A stretch of DNA of 64,000 nt from Rhodobacteraceae bacterium UBA6796 (GTDB taxonomy: Bacteria > Pseudomonadota > Alphaproteobacteria > Rhodobacterales > Rhodobacteraceae): NCBI GenBank assembly GCA_002452815.1, contig DKFM01000005.1, positions 124,001-188,000 on the forward strand. The letters are read 5' to 3'. The notes under the pieces were generated by a model. That model had not been told where the DNA came from and ran no database searches. It saw only the letters and a list, made by a program, of their open reading frames with translations. Shown piece by piece: positions 36,964 through 47,530 of the stretch (the first letter of the stretch is position 1; each line of letters opens with the position of its first letter). The position numbers and the translations under genes are program-made.

Positions 36964-37952
36964 TGGGCGCACCGCTTTTCTGGTTCACCCCGCCCGCGCG
37001 GCCCGGCTGGAAATCCCGCGCGCTGGCGCCGCTGGGCGCGCTCTATGCTGCGGCGACCGCGCGACGTGTGGCACATTCGGGTGTGCGTGCGGGCGTGCCG
37101 GTGATTTGCGTCGGCAATATCAATGCGGGTGGCACCGGAAAAACCCCGACCGTCATCACCCTGATCCAGCATCTGGCCGCGCGCGGTGTGGCGGCCCATG
37201 TCGTCAGCCGCGGCCATGGCGGCAGCCTGCAAGGTCCGGTGCAGGTGGATGAACGCCAGCACAGCGCCGATCAGACCGGAGACGAGCCGTTATTGCTGTC
37301 GGCCTTCGGTCCGACCTGGGTCGCCAAGGACCGGGCCGCAGGCGCGCGGGCTGCGGTGGCCGCGGGCGCGCAGGCGATCATTCTGGATGACGGGCATCAG
37401 AACCCCGCGTTGGTCAAGGATCTGTCGCTGGTTGTCGTCGACGCGGTGAAAGGCTTCGGCAACGGCCGCTGTCTGCCCGCGGGACCGTTGCGCGAACCCG
37501 TTGCTGCGGGCTTGGCGCGCGCCGATCTGCTGCTCAGCATCGGACCGCAAACGGCGCAGCAGGATTTCGCCCGGACCTGGGGCCATGCGATCACCGTGCC
37601 GCATCTGACCGGCGCGCTGGAGCCGCTGCAAACCGGGATGGATTGGCAGGGCCTGCCCGTGCTGGCCTTCGCCGGGATCGGCCATCCCGAGAAGTTCTTT
37701 GCCACGCTGCGCAGCCTCGGGGCCGAGGTGCTGCGCGGCGAGGCGCTGGAAGATCACCAGCCGTTTTCGCCGCAGTTGCTGACCCGGCTGGAGACCGAAG
37801 CCCGGCTGCTGGGCGCGCAGATGGTCACGACCGAAAAGGACGCCGTGCGCCTGCCCGCGGCGTTCCGGCCCAAGGTTCTGGCACTGCCGGTGCGGTTGCA
37901 GATTGCCGACACCAGCGCGCTGGATGACGCGCTGGGGCGTATCGGGCTTTAG
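36963..37952 (+). CDS. lpxK: Tetraacyldisaccharide 4'-kinase
   Basis: LpxK phosphorylates the 4' position of the lipid A disaccharide at the inner membrane. The 329-residue protein has an N-terminal hydrophobic anchor region, the P-loop [11 protein letters not shown] (near 53-63), [29 protein letters not shown], and the catalytic loop [21 protein letters not shown]. The C-terminal block [11 protein letters not shown] closes the fold. I start it at the ATG at 36963 in TGATG with the waaA stop; the GTG just before is the alternative. The stop overlaps the convergent CoA-transferase stop in TTAG. Confidence 0.95.
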   Translation: MGAPLFWFTPPARPGWKSRALAPLGALYAAATARRVAHSGVRAGVPVICVGNINAGGTGKTPTVITLIQHLAARGVAAHVVSRGHGGSLQGPVQVDERQHSADQTGDEPLLLSAFGPTWVAKDRAAGARAAVAAGAQAIILDDGHQNPALVKDLSLVVVDAVKGFGNGRCLPAGPLREPVAAGLARADLLLSIGPQTAQQDFARTWGHAITVPHLTGALEPLQTGMDWQGLPVLAFAGIGHPEKFFATLRSLGAEVLRGEALEDHQPFSPQLLTRLETEARLLGAQMVTTEKDAVRLPAAFRPKVLALPVRLQIADTSALDDALGRIGL

Positions 37953-39091
37953 GCGCGCGATTTCAGACTGGCGCGAACCTCGGCGTCATGCTCACCCAGT
38001 TTCGGCGAGGGCCGGTCAAGCGCCAGTTCCGCCCCCGAAAACACGATCGGCAGACGCACCCCGGGCACGCCGCCCGGTGCGATCTGCATGCCGCGCGCAA
38101 CGATCTGCGGATCGGCGAAGACATCGGCCATCTCGTTGATCGGCCCGGCGGGCACGCCCGCCGCCTCGCAAGCCGCCAGCAGATCCGCCCGGGTCCAGCC
38201 CCGCGTCTGCGCCGAGATCAGATCGGTGATCGCCTCACGATGCGCGATCCGGTCGGCATTGGTCAGAAAACGCGGATCGGTCGCCAATTCCTGAACATTC
38301 AGAATTTTGCAAAGCTTCTGATATTGTGCATCATTCCCGGTTGCCAGAATGGCAAACCCGTCTGAACAGGGGAACACCGCATAGGGCACAAGGTTCGGAT
38401 GCGCATTGCCCATCCGCTTGGGCGAAACCCCGGTGGCCAGATAGTTCATCGCCTGATTGGCCATCACCGCCGTGGCCACGTCGAACAGCGCCAGATCGAC
38501 GCGCTGGCCCAGCCCGGTGGTATTGCGCTGATGCACGGCGGCAAGAATCCCGGTCGCGGCATAGATCCCGGTGAATACATCGGTCACCGCGACGCCCACC
38601 TTTTGCGGCTCACCATCGGCGGGGCCGGTCACGCTCATCAGCCCCGACATGCCCTGCACGATGTAATCGTAGCCCGCGCGATGCGCATAGGGGCCGTCCT
38701 GGCCAAAGCCGGTGACCGAGCAATAGATCAGCCGCGGGTTCACCGCACGCAGGCTGTCATAATCCAGCCCGTATTTCGCCAAGCCCCCGACCTTGAAATT
38801 CTCGATCAGGATATCGGCTTCGGCGATCAGTTCACGCACGAATTCCTGCCCCTCGGGGGTGCGGAAATCGCAGATGACCGAGCGTTTGCCCCGGTTCGCG
38901 GCGTGGAAATAGGCCGCCGTTGTTTCGCCCTCGCGGGTCAGGAAGGGCGGGCCCCAGCGACGGGTGTCATCGCCTTCGGGCGCCTCGACCTTGATCACTT
39001 CGGCACCCAGATCGGCAAGGATCTGACCGGCCCAGGGGCCCGCCAGAATCCGCGCCAGCTCAACGACTTTCAATCCGGCAAGTGGCGTCAT
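37949..39091 (-). CDS. CaiB/BaiF-family CoA-transferase
   Basis: A 380-residue class III CoA-transferase, moving CoA between a carboxylate and a CoA thioester. It opens with [20 protein letters not shown], shows [14 protein letters not shown], and holds the catalytic Asp in [36 protein letters not shown] and [16 protein letters not shown] are further family marks. The acid substrate (for example mesaconate, succinate or formate type) cannot be read from the sequence. It follows the DsbA-like gene after three bases, in one transcript from dciA. Confidence 0.88.
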   Translation of the reverse strand: MTPLAGLKVVELARILAGPWAGQILADLGAEVIKVEAPEGDDTRRWGPPFLTREGETTAAYFHAANRGKRSVICDFRTPEGQEFVRELIAEADILIENFKVGGLAKYGLDYDSLRAVNPRLIYCSVTGFGQDGPYAHRAGYDYIVQGMSGLMSVTGPADGEPQKVGVAVTDVFTGIYAATGILAAVHQRNTTGLGQRVDLALFDVATAVMANQAMNYLATGVSPKRMGNAHPNLVPYAVFPCSDGFAILATGNDAQYQKLCKILNVQELATDPRFLTNADRIAHREAITDLISAQTRGWTRADLLAACEAAGVPAGPINEMADVFADPQIVARGMQIAPGGVPGVRLPIVFSGAELALDRPSPKLGEHDAEVRASLKSRA

Positions 39092-39094
39092 GGG

Positions 39095-39745
39095 TCAGAG
39101 CTTCGCGTCCAGAATTGCCTTCAGTTCGGCATAGGTCATGTTGGAATGCTTGACCCCGTCGATGACCAGCGACGGCGTGCCGGTGATTTCATCGGCGCCC
39201 GCGTTTTTCTGATAGGTCGCGACCAGCGCCTTGGCGCGATCCTGATCATTCAGGCAGGTTTCGATCTGCTCTTTCGACAGGCCGGCCTTCAGCCCGATCT
39301 TGCGCAGATTGGCGCCGATCGTGGCCTCTTTGCCATCGCCGATCCAGTCTTTCTGGGTGGCGTAGAGCATCCCGGACACCGCGTAATATTTCGGCGCACC
39401 GCCACATTGTGCGATCAGCCCGGCCCACAGACCGAACTTATCGAAGTAAACCTCGCGGTGGATGAATTTCACCTTGCCGGTGTCGATGTAATCCCGCTTC
39501 AGCGGGATGAACACATCGTCATGGAAATGCGCGCAATGCGGGCAGGTGTAAGAGGCATATTCGATCACCGTGATCGGCGCGCTGTCCTGCCCCAGAACGA
39601 TGTCGGGCAAGGTCGCGGCATCTTCGGCCAGCGCAGGCGCGACAAAGCCCGTCTGCTGTGCGCCCTGGCGCGATGCGACCCAGCCGCCGGTCACGGCAAC
39701 GATGGCGGCCCCGGCGATGCCAAGGAGAAGGGAACGTCGAGTCAT
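39095..39745 (-). CDS. DsbA-family periplasmic thiol-disulfide protein
   Basis: A 216-residue thioredoxin-fold protein. The N-terminus is a signal or anchor segment (residues 4-22) starting TRRSLLLG, which weakly recalls a twin-arginine signal. The redox site is YTCPHC (Cys68 and Cys71) and the cis-proline loop is GTPSLVI. The insert between them is helical, as in DsbA/DsbG-like proteins of alphaproteobacteria (Com1/BdbD type). It should form or shuffle disulfides in the periplasm. It lies three bases after the dciA stop and three before the CoA-transferase gene. Confidence 0.9.
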   Translation of the reverse strand: MTRRSLLLGIAGAAIVAVTGGWVASRQGAQQTGFVAPALAEDAATLPDIVLGQDSAPITVIEYASYTCPHCAHFHDDVFIPLKRDYIDTGKVKFIHREVYFDKFGLWAGLIAQCGGAPKYYAVSGMLYATQKDWIGDGKEATIGANLRKIGLKAGLSKEQIETCLNDQDRAKALVATYQKNAGADEITGTPSLVIDGVKHSNMTYAELKAILDAKL

Positions 39746-39748
39746 TAT

Positions 39749-40321
39749 CTAGCCTTTCTTCTGCGCGGCCCGCTGCGCGGACCTCGTTAGGACGTTTTGT
39801 GCCAGCGTTTCAAGTGCCGTGCGCAGATCGGGGTCATGCAACCCGTCTGCGCTGGCCTGCGCCGCCGCACGAATTTCAGGAGAGGGCGGAACAGCCACCG
39901 CTTTCGGCGCCGGGAGGAATTGCGCCTGCCCCTCGGCAAAGCCGGTCGGCGCGGTCTGGGTCAGCACCACGCGCGAAATCGCGTTATACCCGTAGCAGGC
40001 ATTCACCTTGTCGCGGATCTGCGGCAGTTGCATCTGCACCATAGGCGCCGATGCGCCCTGCGTCAGCAGGGTCAGCGTGGCACCGAAGCCGCCCTTGGCA
40101 TAGCCGATCTTCACAGGCCGGGTCTGCGCGGCGATCTCGGGGCCCACCACCTCGGCCCAATGGGTCAGCAGGCGCGACACCGCAAACCCGCGCGATTCGC
40201 CAACCGTGCGGATGCGATCCTGCAACAGCCTGGCTGCGGGCTCGAAGCCGCGCATCCGCCGCTGAGGCGGGGTCTGGGCCACAGAGCCGGCCGATATGCG
40301 CGACGGTTTTTTGGGGGGCAT
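39749..40321 (-). CDS. dciA: DUF721 protein, DciA-like
   Basis: A 190-residue protein of the DUF721 family, whose best-known member DciA loads the replicative helicase DnaB. The N-terminal half has the KH-like fold: FAVSRLLTHWAEVVGPEIAAQTRPVKI and LTLLTQGASAPMVQMQLPQI, with an aromatic/Gly strand pair. A Pro-rich linker and a helical tail follow (PDLRTALETLAQNVLTRS). Position opposite mutY is typical of Rhodobacterales. Activity as a helicase loader is inferred from family. It leads a three-gene transcript. Confidence 0.72.
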   Translation of the reverse strand: MPPKKPSRISAGSVAQTPPQRRMRGFEPAARLLQDRIRTVGESRGFAVSRLLTHWAEVVGPEIAAQTRPVKIGYAKGGFGATLTLLTQGASAPMVQMQLPQIRDKVNACYGYNAISRVVLTQTAPTGFAEGQAQFLPAPKAVAVPPSPEIRAAAQASADGLHDPDLRTALETLAQNVLTRSAQRAAQKKG

Positions 40322-40403
40322 CCCTGTTCATCCCTGATCTCGTCGCTATCTTAGGCGGCTTGCAGGGCAATGCCAGCAGAATGCACGAAAAAGGGGCTAA
40401 AGA

Positions 40404-41459
40404 TTGCGTGACGGAGACGAGAGCGCCGCCAGCGCGGCCTTGCTGGCCTGGTATGACCGGGCTGCCCGGGTGATGCCCTGGCGCACCGGCCCGGCAGAGC
40501 ATGCCGCAGGCCTGCGCAGCGATCCCTACCGCGTCTGGCTGTCCGAGGTGATGCTGCAGCAAACCACCGTCGCTGCGGTGCGCGATTATTTCCATCGTTT
40601 CACCGCGCGCTGGCCCGACGTGACGGCGCTCGCCGCGGCCGAGGATGCCGAGGTCATGGCCGAATGGGCCGGTCTTGGCTATTACGCCCGCGCCCGCAAC
40701 CTGCTGAAATGCGCCCGCGCCGTGGTCACCGATCATGGCGGCACCTTTCCCAAAACCGCGGCGGGGCTGCGCGCGCTGCCCGGCATCGGCCCCTATACCG
40801 CCGCCGCCATCGCCGCCATCGCCTTTGACGAACCCGCCGTGGTCGTCGACGGCAATGTCGAGCGGGTGGTGGCGCGGCTTTGGGCGGTGCAGACGCCATT
40901 GCCCGCGGCCAAGCCCGAACTGACCGCGCTGGCCGCGCGCCTGACCCCCGACACCCGGCCCGGCGAACATGCGCAGGCGATGATGGATCTGGGCGCCACG
41001 ATCTGCACGCCGCGCAAACCGGCCTGCGCCCTGTGTCCGCTGACGCCGTTCTGCGCGGGGCATGCCGCCGGCACCGCCGCCGATCTGCCCCGCAAAAGCC
41101 CCAGGCCCGAAAAGCCCACCCGCCAAGGCTTTGCCTATGTCGCACTGTCGCCTGCGGGGGATGTGTTGCTGGAACGTCGCCCAGACAAGGGGCTGCTGGG
41201 CGGCACGCTGGGCTTTCCCGGCTCGGACTGGTCGGATGCACCAACGCCCGCCCCGCCCCTTGCCGCCGAGTGGCGCGAATCCCCGGCCGGCGTGCGCCAC
41301 ACCTTCACCCATTTCCACCTGGTCCTGCGTGTCTTCGTGGCGCAGACCGCCGCCCCCGGCATGACCCCCCGCGCCAGTTTTCGCCCTGCCGACCTGCCCA
41401 CGCTGATGCGCAAGGTCTGGGACGCGGCACAAAGCGCCGATTGGCCGCAGCGCGCGTGA
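40404..41459 (+). CDS. mutY: A/G-specific adenine glycosylase
   Basis: MutY removes adenine mispaired with 8-oxoguanine. The 351-residue protein has Glu48 in WLSEVMLQQTTV, the helix-hairpin-helix LPGIGPYTAAAIAAIAF and the catalytic Asp in VVDGNVERV. The iron-sulfur ligands CTPRKPACALCPLTPFC (Cx6Cx2Cx5C) and a C-terminal Nudix-like domain that recognises 8-oxoG (FAYVALSPAGDVLLERRPDKG) complete it. No ATG or GTG fits; I start it at TTG at 40404, eight bases after AAGGGG. It is divergent from dciA. MutT of the same repair system is also in the window. Confidence 0.94.
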   Translation: MRDGDESAASAALLAWYDRAARVMPWRTGPAEHAAGLRSDPYRVWLSEVMLQQTTVAAVRDYFHRFTARWPDVTALAAAEDAEVMAEWAGLGYYARARNLLKCARAVVTDHGGTFPKTAAGLRALPGIGPYTAAAIAAIAFDEPAVVVDGNVERVVARLWAVQTPLPAAKPELTALAARLTPDTRPGEHAQAMMDLGATICTPRKPACALCPLTPFCAGHAAGTAADLPRKSPRPEKPTRQGFAYVALSPAGDVLLERRPDKGLLGGTLGFPGSDWSDAPTPAPPLAAEWRESPAGVRHTFTHFHLVLRVFVAQTAAPGMTPRASFRPADLPTLMRKVWDAAQSADWPQRA

Positions 41460-41517
41460 TTGCGCGCGCGGTCCGGCACGCTATCATCCCCCGGCGCGCG
41501 CGAGAAAAGAGGTGCCG

Positions 41518-42660
41518 ATGTCCAGCCGCGAACAGATCCGCTCCCCCCGCCGGGCGCTGCCGTTCTGGCTCTCGCTCGGGATGGTGCCGCTGGCGGTGCT
41601 GGGCGCCACGGTGGGTGGCTGGACCGTGGTGCTGATGCCGATCTACGGCTGGACCATGGTCACCATACTCGACGCGTTTCTGGGCCTGAACGAGGACCAG
41701 CCCGACCCCACCACCCCCGAGGCCGATCTGTTCTGGTATCGGCTGATCACGCTGATCTGGTTCCCGGTCCAGTTTGTGACGATCTACGGCATGATCTGGT
41801 GGGTGACCCATACCGACCACCTGGGCGCGCTGGAAACCATCGTGCTGTTCTTCGGAGTCGGGGTGATTTCGGGCACGGTGGGCATCGTCTACAGCCACGA
41901 ATTGCTGCATCAGAAGAACCGTCTGGAACGCTGGCTTGGCGATCTGCTGCTAGCAAGCGTGCTGTATTCCCATTTCCGCACGGAACATCTGCTGGTGCAT
42001 CACCTGTGGGTCGGCACCCCGCGCGATGCGGTGACGGCGCGCTATAACGAGGGATTTCACCGCTTCTTCCTGCGGGTGCTGCTGGACTGCCCGCGCAGCG
42101 CCTGGCAGGCCGAAAAGCTGAAACTGGCGCGCGCGGGGCGCCCGGTCTGGCACCGCAGCAACCCGTTCTGGCGCTATGGCGCGCTGCAACTGGCGGCGCT
42201 GGCGCTGGCGGCGGCCCTGGGGGGCTGGGTCGGGCTGGGGTTGTTCGTGTTTCAGGCCTTCGTCGCCATCTGGCAACTGGAGCTGACCAATTACGTCGAA
42301 CATTACGGGCTGACCCGCGAATACAAGGGCGAGGGGCGGTATGAACATGTCCTGCCGCGGCATTCCTGGAACGCCTCGCATACCGCGTCGAACTGGCTGC
42401 TGATCAACCTGCAACGTCACTCCGACCACCACTACAAGCCCGAGCGCCGCTTCCCGCTGCTGCAAACCTATACTGCGGATGAAGCGCCGCAGCTGCCGCT
42501 GGGCTATCCGGCGATGACCGCGCTGGCGATGATCCCGCCTTTGTGGCGGCGCCGGATGAACCCGCGGGTGCGGGCCTGGCGCAAGACATACTATCCGCAG
42601 ATCGAAGACTGGGCGCCTTACAGGGACGGCACGACCCCGATGCCGCGCGGCTCTGTCTGA
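41518..42660 (+). CDS. alkB1: Alkane 1-monooxygenase (AlkB type), membrane fatty-acid-desaturase superfamily
   Basis: This 380-residue membrane di-iron enzyme would hydroxylate medium- or long-chain n-alkanes at the terminal carbon. Six hydrophobic segments surround the histidine boxes HELLHQ, EHLLVHH and LQRHSDHHYKP, with NYVEHYGL as the AlkB-specific HYG motif. Electrons come from rubredoxin and its reductase, neither of which is seen in the window. I start it at 41518, with AGAGG five to six bases upstream; a GTG two codons earlier is possible. It stands alone, ending in an intergenic repeat. It shares only its name with the next gene, DNA repair alkB. Confidence 0.9.
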   Translation: MSSREQIRSPRRALPFWLSLGMVPLAVLGATVGGWTVVLMPIYGWTMVTILDAFLGLNEDQPDPTTPEADLFWYRLITLIWFPVQFVTIYGMIWWVTHTDHLGALETIVLFFGVGVISGTVGIVYSHELLHQKNRLERWLGDLLLASVLYSHFRTEHLLVHHLWVGTPRDAVTARYNEGFHRFFLRVLLDCPRSAWQAEKLKLARAGRPVWHRSNPFWRYGALQLAALALAAALGGWVGLGLFVFQAFVAIWQLELTNYVEHYGLTREYKGEGRYEHVLPRHSWNASHTASNWLLINLQRHSDHHYKPERRFPLLQTYTADEAPQLPLGYPAMTALAMIPPLWRRRMNPRVRAWRKTYYPQIEDWAPYRDGTTPMPRGSV

Positions 42661-42722
42661 GGCCGCCGGGGGCTTCGCGCCCCCGGACCCCCGCGGGATA
42701 TTTAGACCAGAAAGAAGGGGCG
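42661..42722. repeat. Dispersed intergenic repeat, copy 5 (GC hairpin subtype)
   Basis: Read on the minus strand it is CTTTCTGGTCTAAATATCCC followed by GCGGGGGTCCGGGGGC, almost identical to the copy at 31907. It contains a GGGGGC/GCCCCC hairpin and separates two convergent genes. Confidence 0.75.
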
Positions 42723-42726
42723 GATT

Positions 42727-43362
42727 TCAGCTTACCACGCGCAGCGTCAGATTGATCCGCCCGCCCCGGGGCAGCAGGGGCGAAGTGCCCGGCGCAATCC
42801 GGTCGATCCCGTGATAGCGCAGCCGCGCGTCGCCCCCCATCACCAGCACATCGCCCGAGCGCAGCCAAACGCTTTGCGTCGCACCGCCGCGCGTCAGGTT
42901 GCCGACGCGGAACAGCGCATCGTCGCCCAGGCTGATCGAGACGACAGGCTGGGTGAAATCCGTCTCGTCGCGATCCTGATGCAACCCCATCTTCGCCTGA
43001 TCGTCGTAGAAATTGATCAGGCAGCACTCCGGGCTGCGCGCCGTGCCTGCAACCGCATTCCAGATATCCAGAACGCGCGCGGGGATCGCAGGCCAGGGCT
43101 GCCCGTCGGGATGCGTTGCGCTGTAGCGATACCCGCGCCGGTCCGATACCCAGCCGAAACGCCCTGCGGACGTCATCCGCACCGACATCGCCTTGCCCGA
43201 GGGTGTGACCGGTGAGAACAGCGGCGCCTGCGCCACCACCGCACGCAGATCGTCGCGCAGCGCGGCCTGCTCGGCCGCCGTCAACCAGCCGGGATAATGC
43301 AGAAAGCCGCGGATTTCCTGCGGCAACGGGCGGATCGGCGCCGGATCGGCAGATTCCTTCAT
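42727..43362 (-). CDS. alkB: DNA repair dioxygenase AlkB (2-oxoglutarate/Fe(II))
   Basis: AlkB removes methyl groups from 1-methyladenine and 3-methylcytosine by oxidation. The 211-residue protein has the iron ligands His128 and Asp130 (MGLHQDRDETDF) and His184 (RLRYHGIDRI). The 2-oxoglutarate arginines are Arg202 and Arg208 in GGRINLTLRVV. MSVRMTSAGRFGWVSDRRGYRYS is the nucleotide recognition lid. AGGAAG lies upstream of the ATG. It is divergent from dnaK, whose promoter lies just outside its start. Confidence 0.93.
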   Translation of the reverse strand: MKESADPAPIRPLPQEIRGFLHYPGWLTAAEQAALRDDLRAVVAQAPLFSPVTPSGKAMSVRMTSAGRFGWVSDRRGYRYSATHPDGQPWPAIPARVLDIWNAVAGTARSPECCLINFYDDQAKMGLHQDRDETDFTQPVVSISLGDDALFRVGNLTRGGATQSVWLRSGDVLVMGGDARLRYHGIDRIAPGTSPLLPRGGRINLTLRVVS

Positions 43363-43390
43363 TTGTCGCGATCTTCCTGTCCAACGGGTT

Positions 43391-43420
43391 CTTGCAGGGG
43401 CTCTGACCCCTCCTTATATA
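43391..43420 (+). promoter_or_regulatory. dnaK promoter, heat-shock (RpoH) and/or sigma70 type
   Basis: CTTG at 43391-43394 and CTTATAT at 43413-43419 are 18 bases apart, as in alphaproteobacterial sigma32 promoters (CTTG, then CYTATnT). The same region offers TTGCAG with TATATA at a 17-base spacing for sigma70. It lies 121 bases before the dnaK start. No CIRCE element is seen. Confidence 0.6.
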
Positions 43421-43540
43421 CGCCCAGAAGCCGCCGAAGGACATGTTCGGAAGCGGATTTTGAACTGAAACCCAGGGATAGGGGTCGGGGGCCTTAATGG
43501 ACCTGTTCCCCGTCATATCGCCGCAAGAAGAGGTATTATC

Positions 43541-45454
<1,914 letters not shown>

Positions 45455-45472
45455 GCGCCGGAACCTGAGGAG

Positions 45473-45490
45473 CGGGCCCCAAGGGGCCCG
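45473..45490 (+). terminator. Intercistronic hairpin between dnaK and dnaJ
   Basis: CGGGCCCC and GGGGCCCG pair perfectly across AA. There is no T-run, so it is more likely a partial terminator or mRNA-stability element than a full terminator. Confidence 0.4.
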
Positions 45491-45518
45491 TTCCCGTGTT
45501 CCCCCAAGGGGGTAAGCA

Positions 45519-46670
45519 ATGGCAAAACGTGATTTCTACGAGGTTCTGGGCGTCGCCAAAGGCGCCTCGACCGAAGAGATCAAGAAGGCCTATCGCAGCA
45601 AGGCGAAGGAACTTCACCCCGACCGCAACCAGGATAATCCCAACGCCGAAAGCCAGTTCAAGGAAGTGAACGAAGCTTATGACGTGCTGAAGGATGCCGA
45701 GAAGAAAGCGGCCTATGACCGCTTTGGTCATGCGGCCTTCGAAGGCGGCATGGGCGGCGGTGGCGGCCCGCGCGGCGGTTATGCGCAGGGCGATTTCTCT
45801 TCGGCCTTCTCCGATGTGTTCGAGGATCTGTTCGGCGACTTCATGGGCGGGCGTGGCCCGGGCGGAGGTGCGCGGTCGCGCGCGACCCGTGGCTCGGACC
45901 TGCGCTACAACATGCGCGTGACGCTGGAAGAGGCGTTCAAGGGTGCGCAGAAGACGATCACCGTTCCGGGCTCGGCCGCATGCACGGCATGTAATGGCAC
46001 GGGCGCGGAAGGCGGTGCGGAGCCGCAGACCTGCCCGACCTGTTCGGGCATGGGCAAGGTGCGCGCTCAGAACGGCTTCTTCACGGTCGAACGCACCTGC
46101 CCCACCTGTGGCGGCCAGGGTCAGGTGGTCAAGAACCCCTGCCGTGTCTGCCATGGCGCGGGCCGGGTCGAGAAGGAGCGCACGCTGAGCGTCAACATCC
46201 CGGCCGGGGTGGAAACCGGCACGCGCATTCGTCTGGCCGGCGAAGGCGAGGCCGGGATGCGCGGCGGCCCTGCGGGCGATCTGTATATCTTCATCGAGCT
46301 GCGCGAACACGCGATCTTCCAGCGCGACGGGATGACCCTGTTCTGCCGCGTGCCGGTCAGCATGGCCTCGGCCGCGCTTGGTGGCGAGGTCGAGGTGCCG
46401 ACGATCGACGGCGGGCGCTCGCGCGTCAAGATCCCGGCTGGCAGCCAGTCGGGGCGGCAGATGCGCCTGCGTGGCAAGGGCATGCCCGCGCTGCGCGGTG
46501 GCGGCACCGGCGATATGGTGATCGAACTGGCGGTGGAAACCCCGGTGAACCTGACCACGCGGCAAAAGGAGTTGCTGCGCGAGTTCGAGAAGATCGAGGC
46601 CGAGAACAACCCCGAAGGAGCGTCGTTCTTCAAGAAGGTCAAGAGCTTCTGGGACGGGATGAAAGGTTGA
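45519..46670 (+). CDS. dnaJ: Co-chaperone DnaJ (Hsp40)
   Basis: DnaJ stimulates DnaK's ATPase and hands it unfolded substrates. The 383-residue protein has the J domain with HPD (ELHPDRNQ), a Gly/Phe-rich linker ([17 protein letters not shown]), four zinc-binding CxxCxGxG repeats starting CTACNGTG and CPTCSGMG, and a C-terminal substrate domain ending in [19 protein letters not shown] precedes the ATG. It is transcribed with dnaK and ends at a strong terminator with a UUCG loop. Confidence 0.97.
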   Translation: MAKRDFYEVLGVAKGASTEEIKKAYRSKAKELHPDRNQDNPNAESQFKEVNEAYDVLKDAEKKAAYDRFGHAAFEGGMGGGGGPRGGYAQGDFSSAFSDVFEDLFGDFMGGRGPGGGARSRATRGSDLRYNMRVTLEEAFKGAQKTITVPGSAACTACNGTGAEGGAEPQTCPTCSGMGKVRAQNGFFTVERTCPTCGGQGQVVKNPCRVCHGAGRVEKERTLSVNIPAGVETGTRIRLAGEGEAGMRGGPAGDLYIFIELREHAIFQRDGMTLFCRVPVSMASAALGGEVEVPTIDGGRSRVKIPAGSQSGRQMRLRGKGMPALRGGGTGDMVIELAVETPVNLTTRQKELLREFEKIEAENNPEGASFFKKVKSFWDGMKG

Positions 46671-46672
46671 AT

Positions 46673-46698
46673 GGGCGCCTTCGGGCGCCCTTTTTCTT
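46673..46698 (+). terminator. Intrinsic terminator of dnaK-dnaJ
   Basis: GGGCGCC pairs with GGCGCCC across a TTCG tetraloop and is followed by TTTTTCTTT, three bases after the dnaJ stop. Confidence 0.85.
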
Positions 46699-46762
46699 TG
46701 CCTCTACGCCTCGGGAAAAGCGTTAACGTTTTTTTCACCATCCCTGCAGCACAGTGCAGGGC

Positions 46763-47530
46763 ATGAGCAAGCCCCGCGCCTTTCACGAAGCCCCGCTGCC
46801 CCTGTTCGGTGACCCGGACGAGGCGCTGGCGGTTGCGCTGGCTGATCCTGGCAAGCTGCCCTCTTATATCACCGATCACCGCAAACGCCTGCGCGAACGG
46901 TTCATGCAGGGCGGCGCGCAGGCCCTGCCGGATTACGAGCTGCTGGAACTGATCCTGTTTCGCGCCCTGCCCCGGCAGGATGTCAAACCCCTGGCGCGGC
47001 GCCTGATCGACACGTTCGGCGATTTCGGACGGGTGATTTCGGCCGCGCCCGCGCGGTTGCAGGCGGTGACGGGGGTTGGCGATGCCGTCGTGCAGGAACT
47101 GAAGATCGTCGAGGCGGCGGCGCAGCGGCTGGCGCGCTCCAAGGTGATGCATCGCGCCGTGCTCAGTTCGTGGGAGGCGCTTCTGGATTACTGCCACACC
47201 ACCATGGCGCATCGCGAGACCGAGCAATTCCGCGTGCTGTATCTGGACCGCAAGAACGTGCTGATCGCCGATGAGGAACAGGCCCGCGGCACGGTCGATC
47301 ACGTCCCGGTCTATCCGCGCGAGGTGATAAAGCGTGCGCTGGAACTGAATGCCTCGGCGCTGATCCTGGTGCACAACCATCCCTCGGGCGACCCGACGCC
47401 TTCGGAGTCCGATCTGGCGATGACCGCCCAGATCGCGCAGGCGGCGCAGGTTCTGGGGCTGGTGCTACACGACCATCTGATCGTCGGAAAAAGCCGCGAA
47501 CTCAGCTTTCGCGCCCAGGGCTTTCTGTAA
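46763..47530 (+). CDS. radC: RadC-family JAMM-domain protein
   Basis: A 255-residue protein of the RadC/MPN family. It has an N-terminal helix-hairpin-helix-like domain (PDYELLELILF, GDFGRVISAAPARLQAVTGVGDA) and a C-terminal JAMM metalloprotease-like fold with HNHPSGDPTPSESD, where His204, His206 and Asp217 bind zinc. Despite the name, a DNA repair role is doubtful. I start it at the ATG at 46763; a GTG three codons earlier is possible. A CCCTGCA/TGCAGGG hairpin covers the ribosome site at 46742-46761. Its stop abuts the stop of the convergent gene. Confidence 0.9.
   Translation: MSKPRAFHEAPLPLFGDPDEALAVALADPGKLPSYITDHRKRLRERFMQGGAQALPDYELLELILFRALPRQDVKPLARRLIDTFGDFGRVISAAPARLQAVTGVGDAVVQELKIVEAAAQRLARSKVMHRAVLSSWEALLDYCHTTMAHRETEQFRVLYLDRKNVLIADEEQARGTVDHVPVYPREVIKRALELNASALILVHNHPSGDPTPSESDLAMTAQIAQAAQVLGLVLHDHLIVGKSRELSFRAQGFL

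Noticed and set aside
46715..46740. CGTTAACG palindrome and T-run before radC as a CtrA or LexA site
   Set aside because: It fits neither TTAA-n7-TTAA nor GTTC-n7-GTTC; a chance AT-rich palindrome is more likely.
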